Origin: Petaurus breviceps papuanus
Taxonomy: Eukaryota > Chordata > Mammalia > Diprotodontia > Petauridae
Direction: 5' to 3'
Assembly: GCA_028583685.1 (NCBI GenBank)
Contig: JAMXIF010001210.1
Coordinates: 8,596,828-8,660,827, forward strand
Length of the DNA stretch: 64,000 nt
The position numbers and the translations under genes were made by a program. This document shows positions 49,385 through 62,410 of the stretch, piece after piece. A model generated the notes under the pieces. It did not search any database, had not been told where the DNA came from, and saw only the letters and a list, made by a program, of their open reading frames with translations. Position 1 is the first letter of the stretch. Every line of letters begins with the position of its first letter.

Positions 49385-49440
49385 TTATACACACACACAT
49401 GCACATACATACATATATACTTATGTAGGTATATATGTAT
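49385..49440. repeat. CA/TA microsatellite
   Basis: ACACACACACATGCACATAC and following ATACATATA units. Confidence 0.9.
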
Positions 49441-49824
49441 AACAGTTGTTTTGCATTTGTAAAAGATAGGGCCTCATAACAGACTGGATATATAGAGTGA
49501 ATGTGGAAGAGAAACTGAGGATAATGTTACAAGATTTTGAGCCTGGATGACTGGGAAGATGACGCTACCTTCAATAGTACCAGGAAAATTGGGAAGAAAG
49601 GAAAATCAAGAGGGAAAGACAATGATTTCTCTTTTGGACATGTGAAGTTTGAGACTTCTATATGGCATCCAATTCAGGATGTTCACTAAGCAATTGATAA
49701 TATAAGACTAAAATTCAGGAGAGTGTAGGCTGGATATTGAACTGACAATCATTTTCAAAGAGATGATAATTAAACACGTGGAAATTAATGAGATAGATAA
49801 CTAAGCAAGATAGTATAGAGGGAG

Positions 49825-49986
49825 GGATGGCCAGGTGGCTCAGTGAATAGAGTACCAGCCCTGGAGTCAGGAGGGCCTGAGTTCAAGTCCAGCCTCAGAT
49901 ACTTAACACTTACTAGCCATGTGACCTTGGGCAAGTCACTTAACACAATTGCCCTGCCTTCCCTCTTCCAAAAAGCTAAAAAAAAA
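49825..49986 (+). mobile_element. Marsupial tRNA-derived SINE (A-tailed type)
   Basis: GGATGGCCAGGTGGCTCAGT to an A-tail. The perfect 15-base duplication ATAGTATAGAGGGAG is at 49810-49824 and 49987-50001. Inserted in L2. Confidence 0.96.
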
Positions 49987-50179
49987 ATAGTATAGAGGGA
50001 GAAAAGAAGAAGGCCTAACGCAAATCCTTGTTGGAGACTAACAGTGAGTGTGATTTGGAGTATAATACAGCAAAGGAAACTGAAGAGCATCAGATGGGGG
50101 AGAAGTAGGAGAGAGAGAAGGAAGGACAGACTATCCAAGAGAAAATGGTGATGGGTAGCATCAAGGGCAGAAATGTGAT

Positions 50180-50265
50180 TTTGTTTTGCTTTGCCTTTCT
50201 CTAATACTTACCCCACTGCCTGCTGTGTAGCAGGAGCTTAATAAATGTCTGTTGCCTGGATTTTA
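50180..50265 (+). mobile_element. L2 LINE 3' terminus, sense
   Basis: TACTTACCCCACTGCCTGCT, AGGAGCTTAATAAATGTCTG. Confidence 0.75.
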
Positions 50266-50499
50266 ATGTTCTTTCCAGTTCTAAAGATCTGATATGATTA
50301 TATTATGAAATTCCCTAATTTTACTGCAATACTTAAGTTGGTTAATTTTAATTTACAAAGAAAAGAAAAAGAAGTATTTATCACATTATCCCAATATTCT
50401 TTGTCTGTGGGGTTGAATAGCACTTATCTCACAGTGACTGAGACAGAATAAGAGCTTGATAACTTTTTCTTGACTTTTATTTACTGACTGACCAAAATA

Positions 50500-50690
50500 A
50501 GAGAGAGAGAGCAAGCACTGGACTAGCAGTCATGGGGTCTGGGTTCTAGTCCCAGCTCTGATACTAACTGGCTACAATCTTTGGTAAATTCCATTATCTC
50601 TCTTGGCCTAGGTATCCCTCATCTATAAAGAGGGGATTAGGTGATCTTTTATGATCATTGCAGCTCTAAAATTCTCTGATGCTCTACTGT
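50500..50690 (+). mobile_element. MIR3-like SINE, sense
   Basis: GGGTTCTAGTCCCAGCTCTG, CCTCATCTATAAAGAGGGGA, GATCATTGCAGCTCTAAAAT. Confidence 0.8.
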
Positions 50691-51569
50691 CTCCCAGGAG
50701 TAGCAATTCTCCTTCTATGCACATTCATTCTATATTTTTTCTTCTAAAAGTTAACATCCCTTTTGGGTGGTATTAAATAAATCTCTAGCACCCCTACAAA
50801 TTGCCTTTGCTCATCACTGACACTTCTTTGTATGGGAATTGAACATAGAGAAGACATAGGAAACTTAAAAACACAAATTAAGGAAGCATCTCATAGCTAA
50901 ATGAAATGGTAGGAGGATTTTGTGATGACATAACAAGGTTACTCTAGTTGCAATTTACTAGGAATCGATATCAATTCTTACAAAGACTGCAGCTTGATGA
51001 TAAATGACCGTGGTGTTCAGGATATTGGTTTTACATTTCATCCAAAATATGTCACATCTTGCTGCATGATATCCTTGGCATTCCAATTGGGATTTTTCAC
51101 TACCATTCCAGAAGAAAGAGCTCTCAATGAATTATTTCACAATACCCCTATGCACTCAGATATCCTGCAGAATATACCACATAAAAACTAATTTTTCAAG
51201 CTTGACTTTGGCAATTTGTTGTAATCAGAGTTTAAATAGATAAGACCTTAGGCTAAGAATAAATAACATTTTTATTGACACTTTAAAGTTTAGTGTTTGA
51301 AATACGTTCCTTCTGCTGCAAATTTAAGGGGATTGAAAATATTCTTTTTAGAAAGAATATGGTCTCCCATTGGATTTCTGAATTTTGGTCAATGATTCTA
51401 CCTCCTAGTAGTCTGGGCTTCACCTGGAGATCATCTTAGACATCTTTGACACTTGCTGTTTTATTTTATTTTATTTTCATTGTAATTCCATTGATAGAGT
51501 AAGCATTTTATATACAAGACATATATGCCTTTTTTTTCTTCCAAAATTCTTCTGGCTGCCACACCTCTT

Positions 51570-51910
51570 TTTGCATGCTCTTTCCTACCATTTGAATCAA
51601 ACCCAGTACATCATACCTATATTACTGCAGTAGCCCCCTACCTGATCTCCTAGACATTATATAATATATTTAAGTAATATAATACATTATTGTATATTTT
51701 ATAATATATTTATATTTATGGGATATATCATTACTATTTTTATATTATATAATATTTTATATTAATTGTATGTATGTATGTATGTATGTATATATACATA
51801 TATATATATATATCTTCCTCCTTAGCTTCCCCTAAGCCATCTGACATCATGTTCTACTAAACTGATCTTTCTTAAAATGCCAATTTCTTCATTTTACGTA
51901 TTTGTTCACA
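51570..51910 (+). mobile_element. L2 LINE, sense, split by AT-rich microsatellite
   Basis: CATACCTATATTACTGCAGT, then CCCCTACCTGATCTCC. L2 resumes after the TA repeat at about 51815 with CTTCCCCTAAGCCATCTGAC and AAACTGATCTTTCTTAAAAT. Confidence 0.7.
51655..51815. repeat. (TA)n and (TATG)n AT-rich repeat
   Basis: ATATATTT and TATTATA runs, then GTATGTATGTATGTAT and TATATA. Confidence 0.93.
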
Positions 51911-51934
51911 AATCAAGCACTATTTTCTGAGCAT

Positions 51935-52190
51935 AGAAACAGGGATAGGGTTTGGACTTGTCATTTCAATGATATGGGGAACTCCAAGGGAAGAAGCTCC
52001 CTCTCCCCATGCTGCTCAGCATCTTTTCTACTCCTCTGAGTCTTAGAGTGTTGGTGAAAACACTGAGAGGATGATAAATGATTTGCATACAGTCCATTGC
52101 TATGAAGTATCAGAGGCAGGACTCGAACCCAGATCTTTCAAGCTTCATGGCCAGATCTTTGTCAACTGACCTATACTAGTCCAATATACT
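51935..52190 (-). mobile_element. Marsupial SINE of the CAGGCAACTCTCTAAG type, antisense
   Basis: GACTTGTCATTTCAATGATA, GGGGAACTCCAAGGGAAGAA, CAGAGGCAGGACTCGAACCC. It is the reverse of the element at 21150 and 53590. Confidence 0.75.
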
Positions 52191-52219
52191 TCTCTGAGCA
52201 CACCGTTTTGTTGTTGTTG

Positions 52220-52560
52220 TCGTTTTTTTCCCAACTATGGATTTTTGCCCAAGCTTTTTCCATCTCCACTTCTATACCAAACTCTACCCATTCTTTGAGA
52301 CCTCACCTAAAGACCCAAAACCTATCATTCAATCTCAAGTTGCCATCTCCTTTTTCTGAAATCCTTTGTGGCTAGGTGGTGCAGTGAATAGAGTGGGAGC
52401 CCTGGATTCAGGAGGACCTGAGTTCAAATCCAGCCTCAGACACTTCATACTTACTAGCCGTGTGACCTTAGGAAAGTTGCTTAACCCCAATTGCCCTCCA
52501 ACAAGGAAGCTTTATTGTGGTTTCAGATGATGAGTCACTTCATTTCTCTACTGTTCTTAA
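52220..52560 (+). mobile_element. L2 LINE 3' part, sense, split by a SINE
   Basis: CATTCTTTGAGACCTCACCT, AAGTTGCCATCTCCTTTTTC, then the SINE at 52371-52500, then TTCATTTCTCTACTGTTCTT. Confidence 0.6.
52371..52500 (+). mobile_element. Marsupial tRNA-derived SINE (A-tailed type), without clear tail
   Basis: GTGGCTAGGTGGTGCAGTGA, GAGTTCAAATCCAGCCTCAG, TTAACCCCAATTGCCCTCCA. Little A-tail remains. Confidence 0.93.
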
Positions 52561-52961
52561 CCCCTTCGACACTGAATTGGCCATAATTCTCAACACTATC
52601 CTAGGCTGATTTTTGTTTTTTCTCATTTCAGTTACTATCAGTTCCTGGAACCCTGATCTTTAACAAAGGAACACTATCTTTCGTTATGTATCATGGACTT
52701 TTCTTTCTTTATATAATCACGATGCCAAATTGCATTTGTTCAATCGTCCACATTATTGGCAGTTACAGAGTCTTCAAATGTGTTCCCCAGGTCTTAATAC
52801 TGATCTTCCTTGATTTTCCATGCCTTAGAATTTTTATCCACTAAATAGTTCTTTTTATGTCCTACAGAATAACAAATTAACTTCTGATGTAATACTTTCT
52901 CCACTATTGGTTTCTGGAAACTCTAGATATGTTTTATTGGCCATTGTATCTGTCACTATAA

Positions 52962-52963
<2 letters not shown>

Positions 52964-53041
<78 letters not shown>
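52964..53041. repeat. (TC)n microsatellite
   Basis: About 38 TC units with one TTTC interruption near the end. Confidence 0.98.
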
Positions 53042-53483
53042 GATTTCATCACTGCTCTCCATTACCCCTCAACTTGGTAAAAGTCTTCATCTCTTCTAAT
53101 TAGGAATTTTAGTATACTGAAAAGTGCTAAAAGCAATGATGAATTATCCTTTATATCAACTCAGAGTCCTCTTAGAGTCTAATTTATAGTGGTTACAAAT
53201 TGGGTTAAATTATTTCTCGGTTCCTTTAATAACACAATTTTTAGGGCCACTTAATTAACCTTTGTCTTCTAACGTAAAAAGCTTGGAATTTGGAACTGAG
53301 GTAAAAGCTCAAATTTCATGATTATTTAGTAAATTTGTACCTGCCTAAATATGATTTTTCTCTCTGGTTTTCTTTTGCAAACAATGAAGTCATTTTTTTC
53401 CCTTGCTTTCTGAATAAAACCTCTCCTTATTTCTCCTACCTACAACCTGTAAACACTACCCAATCCTGTGAAAGCAAACTCTA

Positions 53484-53488
<5 letters not shown>

Positions 53489-53563
<75 letters not shown>
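53489..53563. repeat. (AC)n microsatellite
   Basis: About 37 uninterrupted AC units, likely polymorphic. Confidence 0.98.
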
Positions 53564-53565
<2 letters not shown>

Positions 53566-53589
53566 TACATATTGGTATAGTGGAGTAAT

Positions 53590-53790
53590 GTGTCAAAGTG
53601 GATAGAAAGCTGGCCAGGAAGACAGGTTCAGTCACTGCTTCTGACACACATTGCTGATGTGACCCTTGGACCTCTTTAATGCTCTGATCAGCTCTCTCAG
53701 ACTATAAATTACAGAGAAAGTGTTTGATTGGATTGATGGAGAGAATTTATCCTGGGAGTTCCGGTGAAATCTCAGGTCCATTTCCTATTC
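53590..53790 (+). mobile_element. Marsupial SINE of the CAGGCAACTCTCTAAG type, sense
   Basis: GTGGATAGAAAGCTGGCCAG, CTCTCTCAGACTATAAATTA, TTATCCTGGGAGTTCCGGTG, GAAATCTCAGGTCC. Confidence 0.75.
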
Positions 53791-55024
53791 ATTTCCATAT
53801 CCATACTCCTGTAAATAATGCAAACACCCCTGGTAGGTGGAGAAATAAGGACGACTTCTTGAGACAAGCAATTGCCAAAAAATAAAAAAAGCCAACTGAG
53901 GAAGAGCTTCACCCAGTGAGGTGAGAAAAGCAGTCAATACAGTAGATCTTAATTAGCATTGTCTCAGTAAAACACTCCCTCTCCCCTGCCAGCACCATAG
54001 GTACATTCCACCTCCACCCCCAACATAACTGAAACAATATCACCACTCTGTGTTCATTTTAATCAGATTTTGTCTACATAAAAATGGCTAGCAATGAGAC
54101 TTGTCCAGAATTATACCTCCCTAGGGAAAGCCCTGACTGTATATGCATGATCCATGTGAATATATCCACATGATATTTAAATACCATTGCAGTATTCACC
54201 AGTGAAACATTCTTTTGAAGGACTCCCTAAATAGATGAATACTTGTTTATTCTGTAAGATTTTTTTTTGCTTTTGCTTTGTTGTTGTTTTTTACATTATT
54301 CATGAAGATCTTTGCTTTGATTTTAGGGCTAAAGGGATTTAGGGTCAATTGGCTTAAAAAAGCTTCTTCCTTGGGAGAAGGCTGACTAAAGTAAGAAGCA
54401 AGAAACTTAGCCACTCATCTCTTTTACTTCTGTTTATGCTGCTGGAAGTGACTGTAATCAAGAGTTAATGGCTTAAGAGTACCAAATGGAACTGAAATAG
54501 CCAAAAGAGAAGAGGAAGGAGGGAGAGAGGAAATGTGGAAAATACCTCCATTTTACATAGACTAAATTCTGAGCTGAATAATCAGAGACCCTGCCCCAAA
54601 ATCTTTCTAATTAGCAAAATCATTATACTTCTTGACTATCCTTCCACAAAGGGGAATGGAAGTTAGGGGTAGCAAAAGGAATTTAATTCTCCCCTAATAT
54701 AGATAATATTAATAATATGCCTAATGGCTTTTCAGACCAGCTTCTGAAGTGGGAACTTTTATGTAGCTCTGATTTCTTTGATTTGTTTGGTAGAATATCA
54801 GGGCAGTTTAAGATAGAAAATCACCTTCTCTTGTCTCCCCAGACAAACTTCTTGCCTGCAAAACATCTTTTTAATAAACATCCTATCCTGCCCAATCTCT
54901 CGTCTCAGATTTTCAGCAAGTACCATAATCATATAATTTTTAATGCCCCCACAGTCTGGGCTTCCCACAGTCTTCCTATAATTATCCAGATAACAATTTG
55001 GGACCTAACATCATAGAATGTGAT

Positions 55025-55205
55025 CTTAGAATCATAGAAGCAGATCTTAGAGGTCACTATATACACATAGAAATATATGTGTACATATATACATGTGTAT
55101 ACACATAGACATATATTTCTTGAATTAGCCTGTCTTACCTGGGTTTTGAACCCAAGACTTCTGACTCTTAAATTCTCTTTTTTTTTTTCTATTAAACCAT
55201 ATGCT
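55025..55205 (-). mobile_element. MIR3-like SINE, antisense, split by a microsatellite
   Basis: CTTAGAATCATAGAAGCAGA then CTTAGAGGTCA, a TA/CA microsatellite at 55060-55110, then GGGTTTTGAACCCAAGACTT and ATTAAACCATATGCTTTC. Confidence 0.6.
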
Positions 55206-55307
55206 TTCTTATTATATGAAGGTGCCTTTTTCTGTTGCTGTAATATTTAAATGCAGGTGCAGAACCTCCAGAAGCACAAAACAAACCCCAGCCAAAGGAT
55301 GGCCATC

Positions 55308-55430
55308 AATGAATCAGTAAACATTTATTAAGCACCTAATATGTGCCAAGCACTATACTAGGAAGTGAAGACACAAGAATAGCAAAATAAGCATTTTCAT
55401 GACTCCATCTTTTTAGAGATAATAAACTCA
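55308..55430 (-). mobile_element. L2 LINE terminus, antisense
   Basis: GAATCAGTAAACATTTATTA, GCACCTAATATGTGCCAAGC, ACTATACTAGGAAGTGAAGA. Confidence 0.85.
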
Positions 55431-57179
55431 TTCACACTCAAGGTTTTCTTATAACCACTCCTAATAGCATGTGGAACACTAGAATTCTGTGGGAAAATAA
55501 ATCTCTGAAGTAGATGCCAGCTACTGTGGACCTGGGAGCCCTGAATGCTAGCACTAGACCTGGAGCGGAGGGAGAAGGCTTTGCTGTCAACTCCTCTGCT
55601 GTCTTACTACATTCAGGAAAATTTCTACTCTGCAAATAAATATAAAAATAAGGTAATTGCTTTGGGAGAGAGACTTGTTTGATCTGTCACAATTCTTTCT
55701 TTGGCCGCTTCACATTGCCACTCAACTTGAACAATACATATTCTGGGACACTATTCAAATCCAGAAATCCTTGTTCAAAAAGTCTTTAGCACACATAAGT
55801 AATAGGGCAACATGGAGAAAATGTTCTCTGGAGAAATGCAGCCTTACTTGACTTATGGCAAGTCTAGCATTAAAGATCATTTCCATGATCTCAGTAAATT
55901 TATTTTACACATGGGCAATTGTCACATAGTGTAGAATGACTTTGTGAGCATTGTAGAAATCGGGTCCTCCCCCTCCCCCTTGCCACTTGTTAAATAGCAC
56001 TAATGAAGGAAATCAGAGGTATTAAAAGCAACAATGAGAAGGGAGGTAAATCACAGATGAGATTTAGATTTAGAATGCTAATGATTGTTTTATCCAAATC
56101 ATTTGGATGGTTATTTTTTAGTGTTATTGCCACAAGACTCCCAGCTCTGCTGTAAATCATTGGAAAAAATCTCATCATGAAGTCTATTCTTTACTGTAAG
56201 AGACCTAGAGAGCACAATTATGGGTTTCTTTACCCTTTATGTAATAGAATTGGGAGATTATCATCAACTTTCTATTCAGATTTTAGGAGGGTTTTTTTTT
56301 TAAATCCATCTTTGTCTGCCATAGCTCCCTGTTCAGACCAACATGCTATGATGATTGCTCCTGTAAAGGCTTGAGAGAGATGTGCTCCATTTCATTCTCA
56401 ATAAGGGTTGATGGCATTTTGAGAGGCTCAGAATATCCTTTGATTACTGTATGAAACAGAAAGGAGAAGATGGTTAGGGGTGGTGGGGGGTGGGCTGGCT
56501 CATCAACTTGCCTTTGTGCTTTTTCTGCAGTTGAACATATCCTAATCACCAGCATCTTGTGTTTTTAGTCCTGTTCCCCCTCCCACCTGCCCAAATGAAG
56601 TCCCCATTTTCAAGATCAGAATTCTGACTTAACATTAGTATACCCAGAAAAGCTAATTCTGACTCGAGTTTTCAGCCCAAAATGATCAATTAATATTTGA
56701 AGGATCAGTATCTCAGTCTACTCAACTAGGGCCAGGAACAATTTAACTAGTGATAAATCCCCATGTCTTCTTGGAGCTACCATGTGCTGTGGTCATTCTT
56801 TTTTGCTGGTGTGATTTTTGCATGGTGATAAAAAAAAGGATGTGAGAAGTCAGACACAGGGACAGAAATGGGAAATTTAATTTGCAGGTCCATTGAGTTT
56901 ACTTTTCCCAGTCAGTATGTATAGAAATTTAGCAACAGATAAGTTCTATATTTTTTTATTTAATAAAAATCCATTTGGAATTCTCCCATATAGAAAGAAA
57001 TTTGAAACGGGACCAATTTCTAATTCAATTGTATTCTTACTCTGAACTTTAAAGTGGAAGTATTCAAGAAACACTGGAGTGTTGTCAGAATTTATAGAAA
57101 TGACAAAACCAAAGATACATTTATATTTTTGTAGTTTGAATATGTTTATGATCATAATGGGCTTATGGGTAAAGCCTGA

Positions 57180-57365
57180 TGGAAACAGCAATGGGCTTGA
57201 AATCAGATGATCTGGATTCAAATGCCAGGTCTGTCATTTACTATGTGACTTTAGGCAGGTCACTTGAAATATCAGGGGCTTAGTCTCCTTGTCTATTAAA
57301 CAAAAGAACTGGGTTACATGACTTCTAATATTTCTTCCAAGTATAAATCTTTAATTCTATGAACT
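57180..57365 (+). mobile_element. MIR3-like SINE, sense
   Basis: CTGGATTCAAATGCCAGGTC, GTGACTTTAGGCAGGTCACT, GGGTTACATGACTTCTAATA. Confidence 0.8.
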
Positions 57366-58249
57366 CCATGGGTAAAGGAAGTTCATGACATTGTTTTTGC
57401 CAATTAGTCATTACTTTAGGTCCAAAAGTTGCCTCAATAAAAAATAAGCTTCTATAAATAATCCTTGAGCTATAAATGTAACAAGAGAGCATTTTATGCT
57501 ATATATAATTTTTATTTTAGCTTCAGAAACTATCATGATGAATAATATTGGTTTTGTTCTTTAGTATTTTTCTAGTTAATTTGAATTTGGCTATTTTATC
57601 CATTATTGAAGGTCAGTAAAGAATCAGTTTCTCTAGGCAAATAACAATTTAAATATTGGATTCATCAATTTAAGGCTCCTAAACTGATATTGATCCATTT
57701 TTCCCTCTAAGAGGGAAAGCAAATTAGCAAACTATAACATTTTTTAAATTTGTGAACTGGCAAGTTTTTGTACATGTCAAAAAGCTTAGAGGGAGGAAAA
57801 AAGGCATTTTCAAATCAAATGATTTGTAACCTCTGATACTATTAGGCTTCTCCTGCCTTCGTGAGTGACATTCAATATGCTCATATACAACATCAAAGAA
57901 GAGTGAACTCCTAACACTTCCTCCACTATATTAATATTACCTGTAATTGCTCCCAATTGCATTTCTTCATTCATCTGACTGCAATGCTGACAGACTTTTG
58001 AAAGAGAATATGACACCAGTTACAGAAAAAATCAAAGTGGCCAGCTCCTTATGTATGGCATGGATAGAGTGATGCAGGCTTGCTCATCAATTCTTCAAAT
58101 ACCAGGACAAAGGGGCACCCTTTGAAACTTGAGTGAAGTAAGTTTAGGATAAATAAAAAGAAGTATGGCTTCATCAAAGGGAGAATATTGATACTTAACT
58201 CAAAAATATTTGGACAAATTTTTGAAAACCATATATCTAAGAGAAGGTG

Positions 58250-58330
58250 GTATGTGTGTATACATACACATACATATATGTGTGTGCATATGTGTGTGAA
58301 CACATATGTAGTGTGTATATACATATATTT
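58250..58330. repeat. CA/TA/TG microsatellite
   Basis: GTGTGTATACATACACATAC and reversed-type units; short frames here are artefacts. Confidence 0.9.
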
Positions 58331-58599
58331 AAAGTAGGAATACTTAAACATGCATGTGCTCTGAGAGTCTGGTGAAGTCTATGAGCATTTCAGAATAAAA
58401 CTTGTCAGCTACATCCATAATTACAGGAAATGCTAAATTTTATGTAAAGGAGTGAAAAAAAGTTGTGTGTGTGTGTATTTTCCTATGCAAGTTCTGTAAC
58501 CCCTGAAATCCATTCCTAGGTTAAGAATTCCTAATGGAATTCCTATGGTATCTCTACTAGGCTTTTACTGAAAACAGAATATTTAGAGGGGTACATGAG

Positions 58600-59880
58600 T
58601 CAGAGACCACATGGTAACAATTCTCATACTTATTATGTACTAAGTACAGTGCTAAATGCCAAGAACACACACACACAAATCTTTCCCTCAAGGAGCTTAC
58701 AATCTACTAGGAAAACAGCATGTAAACCACTAGGAACCTACCAGATGTCTATACAAATTTACTGAAAGGTATTTGGAAAGGGGAAACATAAGCAGGTGGG
58801 GGAGGAGGGAGAGAAGGAGATGGGCAATGAGAGTTTCCTACAGAAGGTAGGATTTAAATTGAGTCTAGGAAGAAATTAGGAAAATTAGGAGGCAATGGTA
58901 AGGAGGTAGGGCATTCTAAGCATGGAAGTTAACTAGTACAAAGGCAAAGAGATGAACTGTCCTCTTCGGTGATCTATAAGTAGGCCAGCATATCTGTACT
59001 CTAGAGGCCTTTTTACCATAATATAGTGTGAAAAGAAAGGAAAGAACTTTAAATGTGAGAAAGAGGATTTTATATTTGATACTCATGGTAATTGGGAACC
59101 ACTGGATCTCAGTGGGCAGCTGGTAGTGTTACATGGTCCAACCTGTTCTTTAGAAAATTATCTTGGCAGTCAAGTAGATGACAGATTGGAGTGCAGTAGA
59201 GAAAGAATTGATATAGGAGACCCAGGTAGAAGACTATTGACTTAGTTGAGGTAAAGTGATATTTGGAACTATATTAGGGTTGTGGCTCTATGGGTAGAAA
59301 GAAGGGGATGTATATGAAAGATGATATCAAGGTAGAAGCAACAACATATACCAACAGATTAAATATGTAGAATGAAAATAAGGAGATGATGACACTGAGG
59401 TGATGAGAAGGATTGTAGTTTTCTTGTCAGTGTAAAGCAATTTGGGAAGAGAAAAGTGTTTGGAGGAAAAGATCATAAATTCTCCTTCAGACATGTTTGG
59501 CATGCATGCCTAAGGGACATTCAGTTCAAAATGCCCAAGGAGCAGTTGGAGATGACTATCTGTATCTCAAGAGTGACTCTAGGATGGGATATAGAGATAT
59601 CTCTCCATAGAGATAATTGAGTACATGGACGTTGATGAGATCAGCAAGTGAGAATGTAGAGGAGAGACTCAAGCAAGAGCCTTTGGGGACATACATGATA
59701 GAGATTCTGGAATAGAGAGACTGAGATAGCTCTGTAGGACAAATTACATAAGAACCAAGAGAGATCAATGTCATGAAAACATAGAGAGGAGAGGGTATCA
59801 AGATGACATAAGTGACATAAGGAAGTAGTATTATTGCTAATCAATTCTCGGATCTTAAAAGGATAAATGGTGACCATTTG
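58600..59880 (-). mobile_element. L2 LINE, antisense, 3' end into reverse transcriptase
   Basis: The left end is ACTAAGTACAGTGCTAAATG and CTTTCCCTCAAGGAGCTTAC, the reversed L2 terminus. On the minus strand, short frames show SLADLINVHVLNYLYG (about 59590-59650), the segment before the catalytic YADD, and VCPQRLLLESLLYILT (about 59640-59690), the counterpart of GVPQGSVLGPLLFSIYT. It extends about 1.3 kb without large gaps but with many stops and frame changes, so it is long dead. Confidence 0.85.
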
Positions 59881-60229
59881 GGTATATTATTAAGGTAATA
59901 TTATCATATAAATGGCATAAATATGGCATATTTTTCTCATTGGCAATTAAATGTTTTTCTATGCCTATTCCCTTACTTTGCTATTTTGAGGGATCTGCCA
60001 TTTCTTTTGGGTGGGTATCTCTTCTCAACACTGATTAAACTCTTTTTCAAACCTCATCCCTTGTCCATAGTTTACCATTAATTCTCTAAAGCAGTTCTAC
60101 CCCGTATATCCTAATAACGATTTGGGGGTATAAATCAGACATTATCTTTATGATGGGCAGTGGTGGGTGAGAGTTTTCAGAATATAGGGCATAAAACAAA
60201 GGAAAATATAGTACTGTCATTTTTACTCT

Positions 60230-60340
60230 GAGATATACTGATATAGTACAAGAGTATCCCTGGAGTGAGATGAACCTGGGCTCAAATCCCATCATCAACC
60301 CACATACTAACTTTTCAATACTAAGTAAGTCACTTAACCT
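60230..60340 (+). mobile_element. MIR-like fragment
   Basis: CTGGGCTCAAATCCCATCAT and GTAAGTCACTTAACCTTTCA. Confidence 0.55.
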
Positions 60341-61704
60341 TTCAGTGATCCAAGAAACTCACTTAGAGTAGAATTTAAAGACAAATTGTGGCTGCATCAG
60401 GCAATTTCCCACAGGGATGGACCTGTCTTCTGTCTTCTCTCCTCCCTCAATAATATAAACTTTCATGTTTTTCTATAATTCAGATACTTTCTTTAGAGGG
60501 CCAATCACTCCTAAAAATGTATATTTTGTTTTTTTTAAATCCATAAAATCCTTCATGCCTCTATTCATCAAAATGGTGACACACAGTTGACACTTCACAG
60601 AATAAAGACTGGATGGTTTAAATTTCTCCTAAATAACTCTATGGCCTCTCAATGTGTCAACCTTTACCTGAAATACTACCAATCATAGGGAGAGAGACAT
60701 TCAGCCTGCACACATGCTTAGCATGAGGCCTTCAGTTGACAATGTCTGAGTACAGATTCCAATGGCACATCTCATTAGTTAACTCTATCTTGATGTTTCA
60801 AGTGTTCAGTGGGAATACTTCAAGAAAACAAACCCGATGTGTTCGCTGTTGGGCATGTGAATCTTCAGGTGTATTATTTCACTAAATTCCCAACTGATAG
60901 CACCTTAAGAACACAAGAATAGTATGGATATTTTTTCATCTAATCATTCCTTCTGCTTTTAGCTCATTCACCTAATTAGGCCCAGTTAGCCTAGAGTCTG
61001 ATCACTAGACATTTAACATGTCGGCTATACAACATAGAAGAATACCAATGTGTTCATCCTTTGAGTTTTTTCAACACTAATAGGAAATGATTTTTTTAAT
61101 CTTCAAAAGGATTATTATTTGAAAAAGGGAAAGGCCTTTAAACTAGAATATTAGATATGCAACTGTACCACCAAATGAACCTCATAGATTAATTTCTCCC
61201 AATTGTATTTTTAGAAATGGCATTAATAACTCTTAAGAGTTGGCTTATGTAGAATGATAATAATACTAAAACCCAAAGAATATTCATCCAAAATTTGCAT
61301 AACACCTGGATACTATCCCCATCATTAAATATACATCTAGATAAATGCTATTTTTACTATTATACAGGAAATCCCTGGATTATATATATTTTTTTCATGG
61401 TCCTATCATTTAATACATATTTAAATATGTGCCATCGGCACCAGTATATACTGGAAGCATATTTATTGGATCTTCTAACTTGACATGAAGCCACAATATT
61501 ATATAACCTCTTTTTTTTTTGAATCTGACATCTTAAGCCTTCAATTCTTAGTCTTTGAGATAGGGACTAGACCTATGATTTTACTGATACAGAAAATTCC
61601 AAATAAGGAACTCTGTCTGCCAAGGCATGTCAGCAACTTCTCAGTAATTTATAGCCTTAGAAAATTTTCCAGATCAGTGATATGAAACTCAAATAAAAGG
61701 GGGA

Positions 61705-61880
61705 GAGGGAACACTAAATCCTGCCTCACACAGATATGTGACCTTGAACAAGTCACTTAACCCTGTTTGCCCCAGTCTCCTTATCTCTAAAATGAGCTGG
61801 AGAATGCAATGACAAACCGATATCTTTGACAAGAAAACCTCAAATGAATTCACAAAGAATGGGACACAACTGAACAAGAG
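61705..61880 (+). mobile_element. Marsupial SINE with RTE/BovB-like tail (Mar1-like), head missing
   Basis: CTCACACAGATATGTGACCT, AAAATGAGCTGGAGAATGCA, AAGAATGGGACACAACTGAA. It is 5'-truncated. Confidence 0.88.
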
Positions 61881-61989
61881 CAAATGTTCTATTGCAATGT
61901 TTGGTTGAATATTTTAATTACATTTTAATCTGGTTCTGAATCCCTGGGGACTGTTGTTGTTCTCGACATGTGACCCACAAACCATGTTT

Positions 61990-62130
61990 TTGACACCTCC
62001 CTCCCTAGAAGATTGAGAAGCTGAGTCAAACACTATGGACACATACCCAGTATATGGAAGAGTTGGGATTTAAAACTGGGTCTTTCTGGCTCTGAGGACT
62101 GATTTCTATCGACTATATTACACTGCCTCT
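61990..62130 (-). mobile_element. MIR-like fragment, antisense
   Basis: GAAGATTGAGAAGCTGAGTC, GGATTTAAAACTGGGTCTTT, CTATATTACACTGCCTCTC. Confidence 0.55.
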
Positions 62131-62224
62131 CATTCTTGGTCTTATGAAGAATAACCTTGTATTTGTAGAGTGATTTCTGCTTTTCACAGTGTTATCACAC
62201 ATGTTGACTCATTTGATAACCATA

Positions 62225-62410
62225 CCACTAGTTCCAGATTTGACTTTAAAGTTCCTGAGTTTGAACCTTGGTTTTGCTACTTAGAATTTCTATGCCCTAG
62301 GGAAATTTGCTTCCATCCTGTGGACCTCAATACCTTATCTATGAAATGACAGGATTAGACCAAGTGATTTCTAATGTCCCTTCCAGCTATATAAATCCAG
62401 TTACTCTGTG
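62225..62410 (+). mobile_element. MIR3-like SINE, sense
   Basis: GAGTTTGAACCTTGGTTTTG, CTTATCTATGAAATGACAGG, AATGTCCCTTCCAGCTATAT. Confidence 0.75.

Larger units (their letters stand above)
48251..50165 (-). mobile_element. Long L2 LINE, antisense, with three later SINEs inside
   Basis: GGGCCTCCTAGACAAAGTGC, GAGTTGAGACCTGAAGGAAA, GGAAATAGCATGGTCAGATA, TTGGACATGTGAAGTTTGAG and GCAAATCCTTGTTGGAGACT appear in reversed L2 order, from the 3' part into the polymerase. On the minus strand the frame LQQGFALGLLLFSLYT (about 50000-50060) is the fingers/palm motif GVPQGSVLGPLLFSIYT of L2. The element is decayed, with stops. Confidence 0.82.

Noticed and set aside
61950-62005. Possible hAT terminus (ACATGTGACCCACAAACCAT then TTTTTGACACC)
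   Set aside because: Only one end is visible and the match is short; a partner end was not found.
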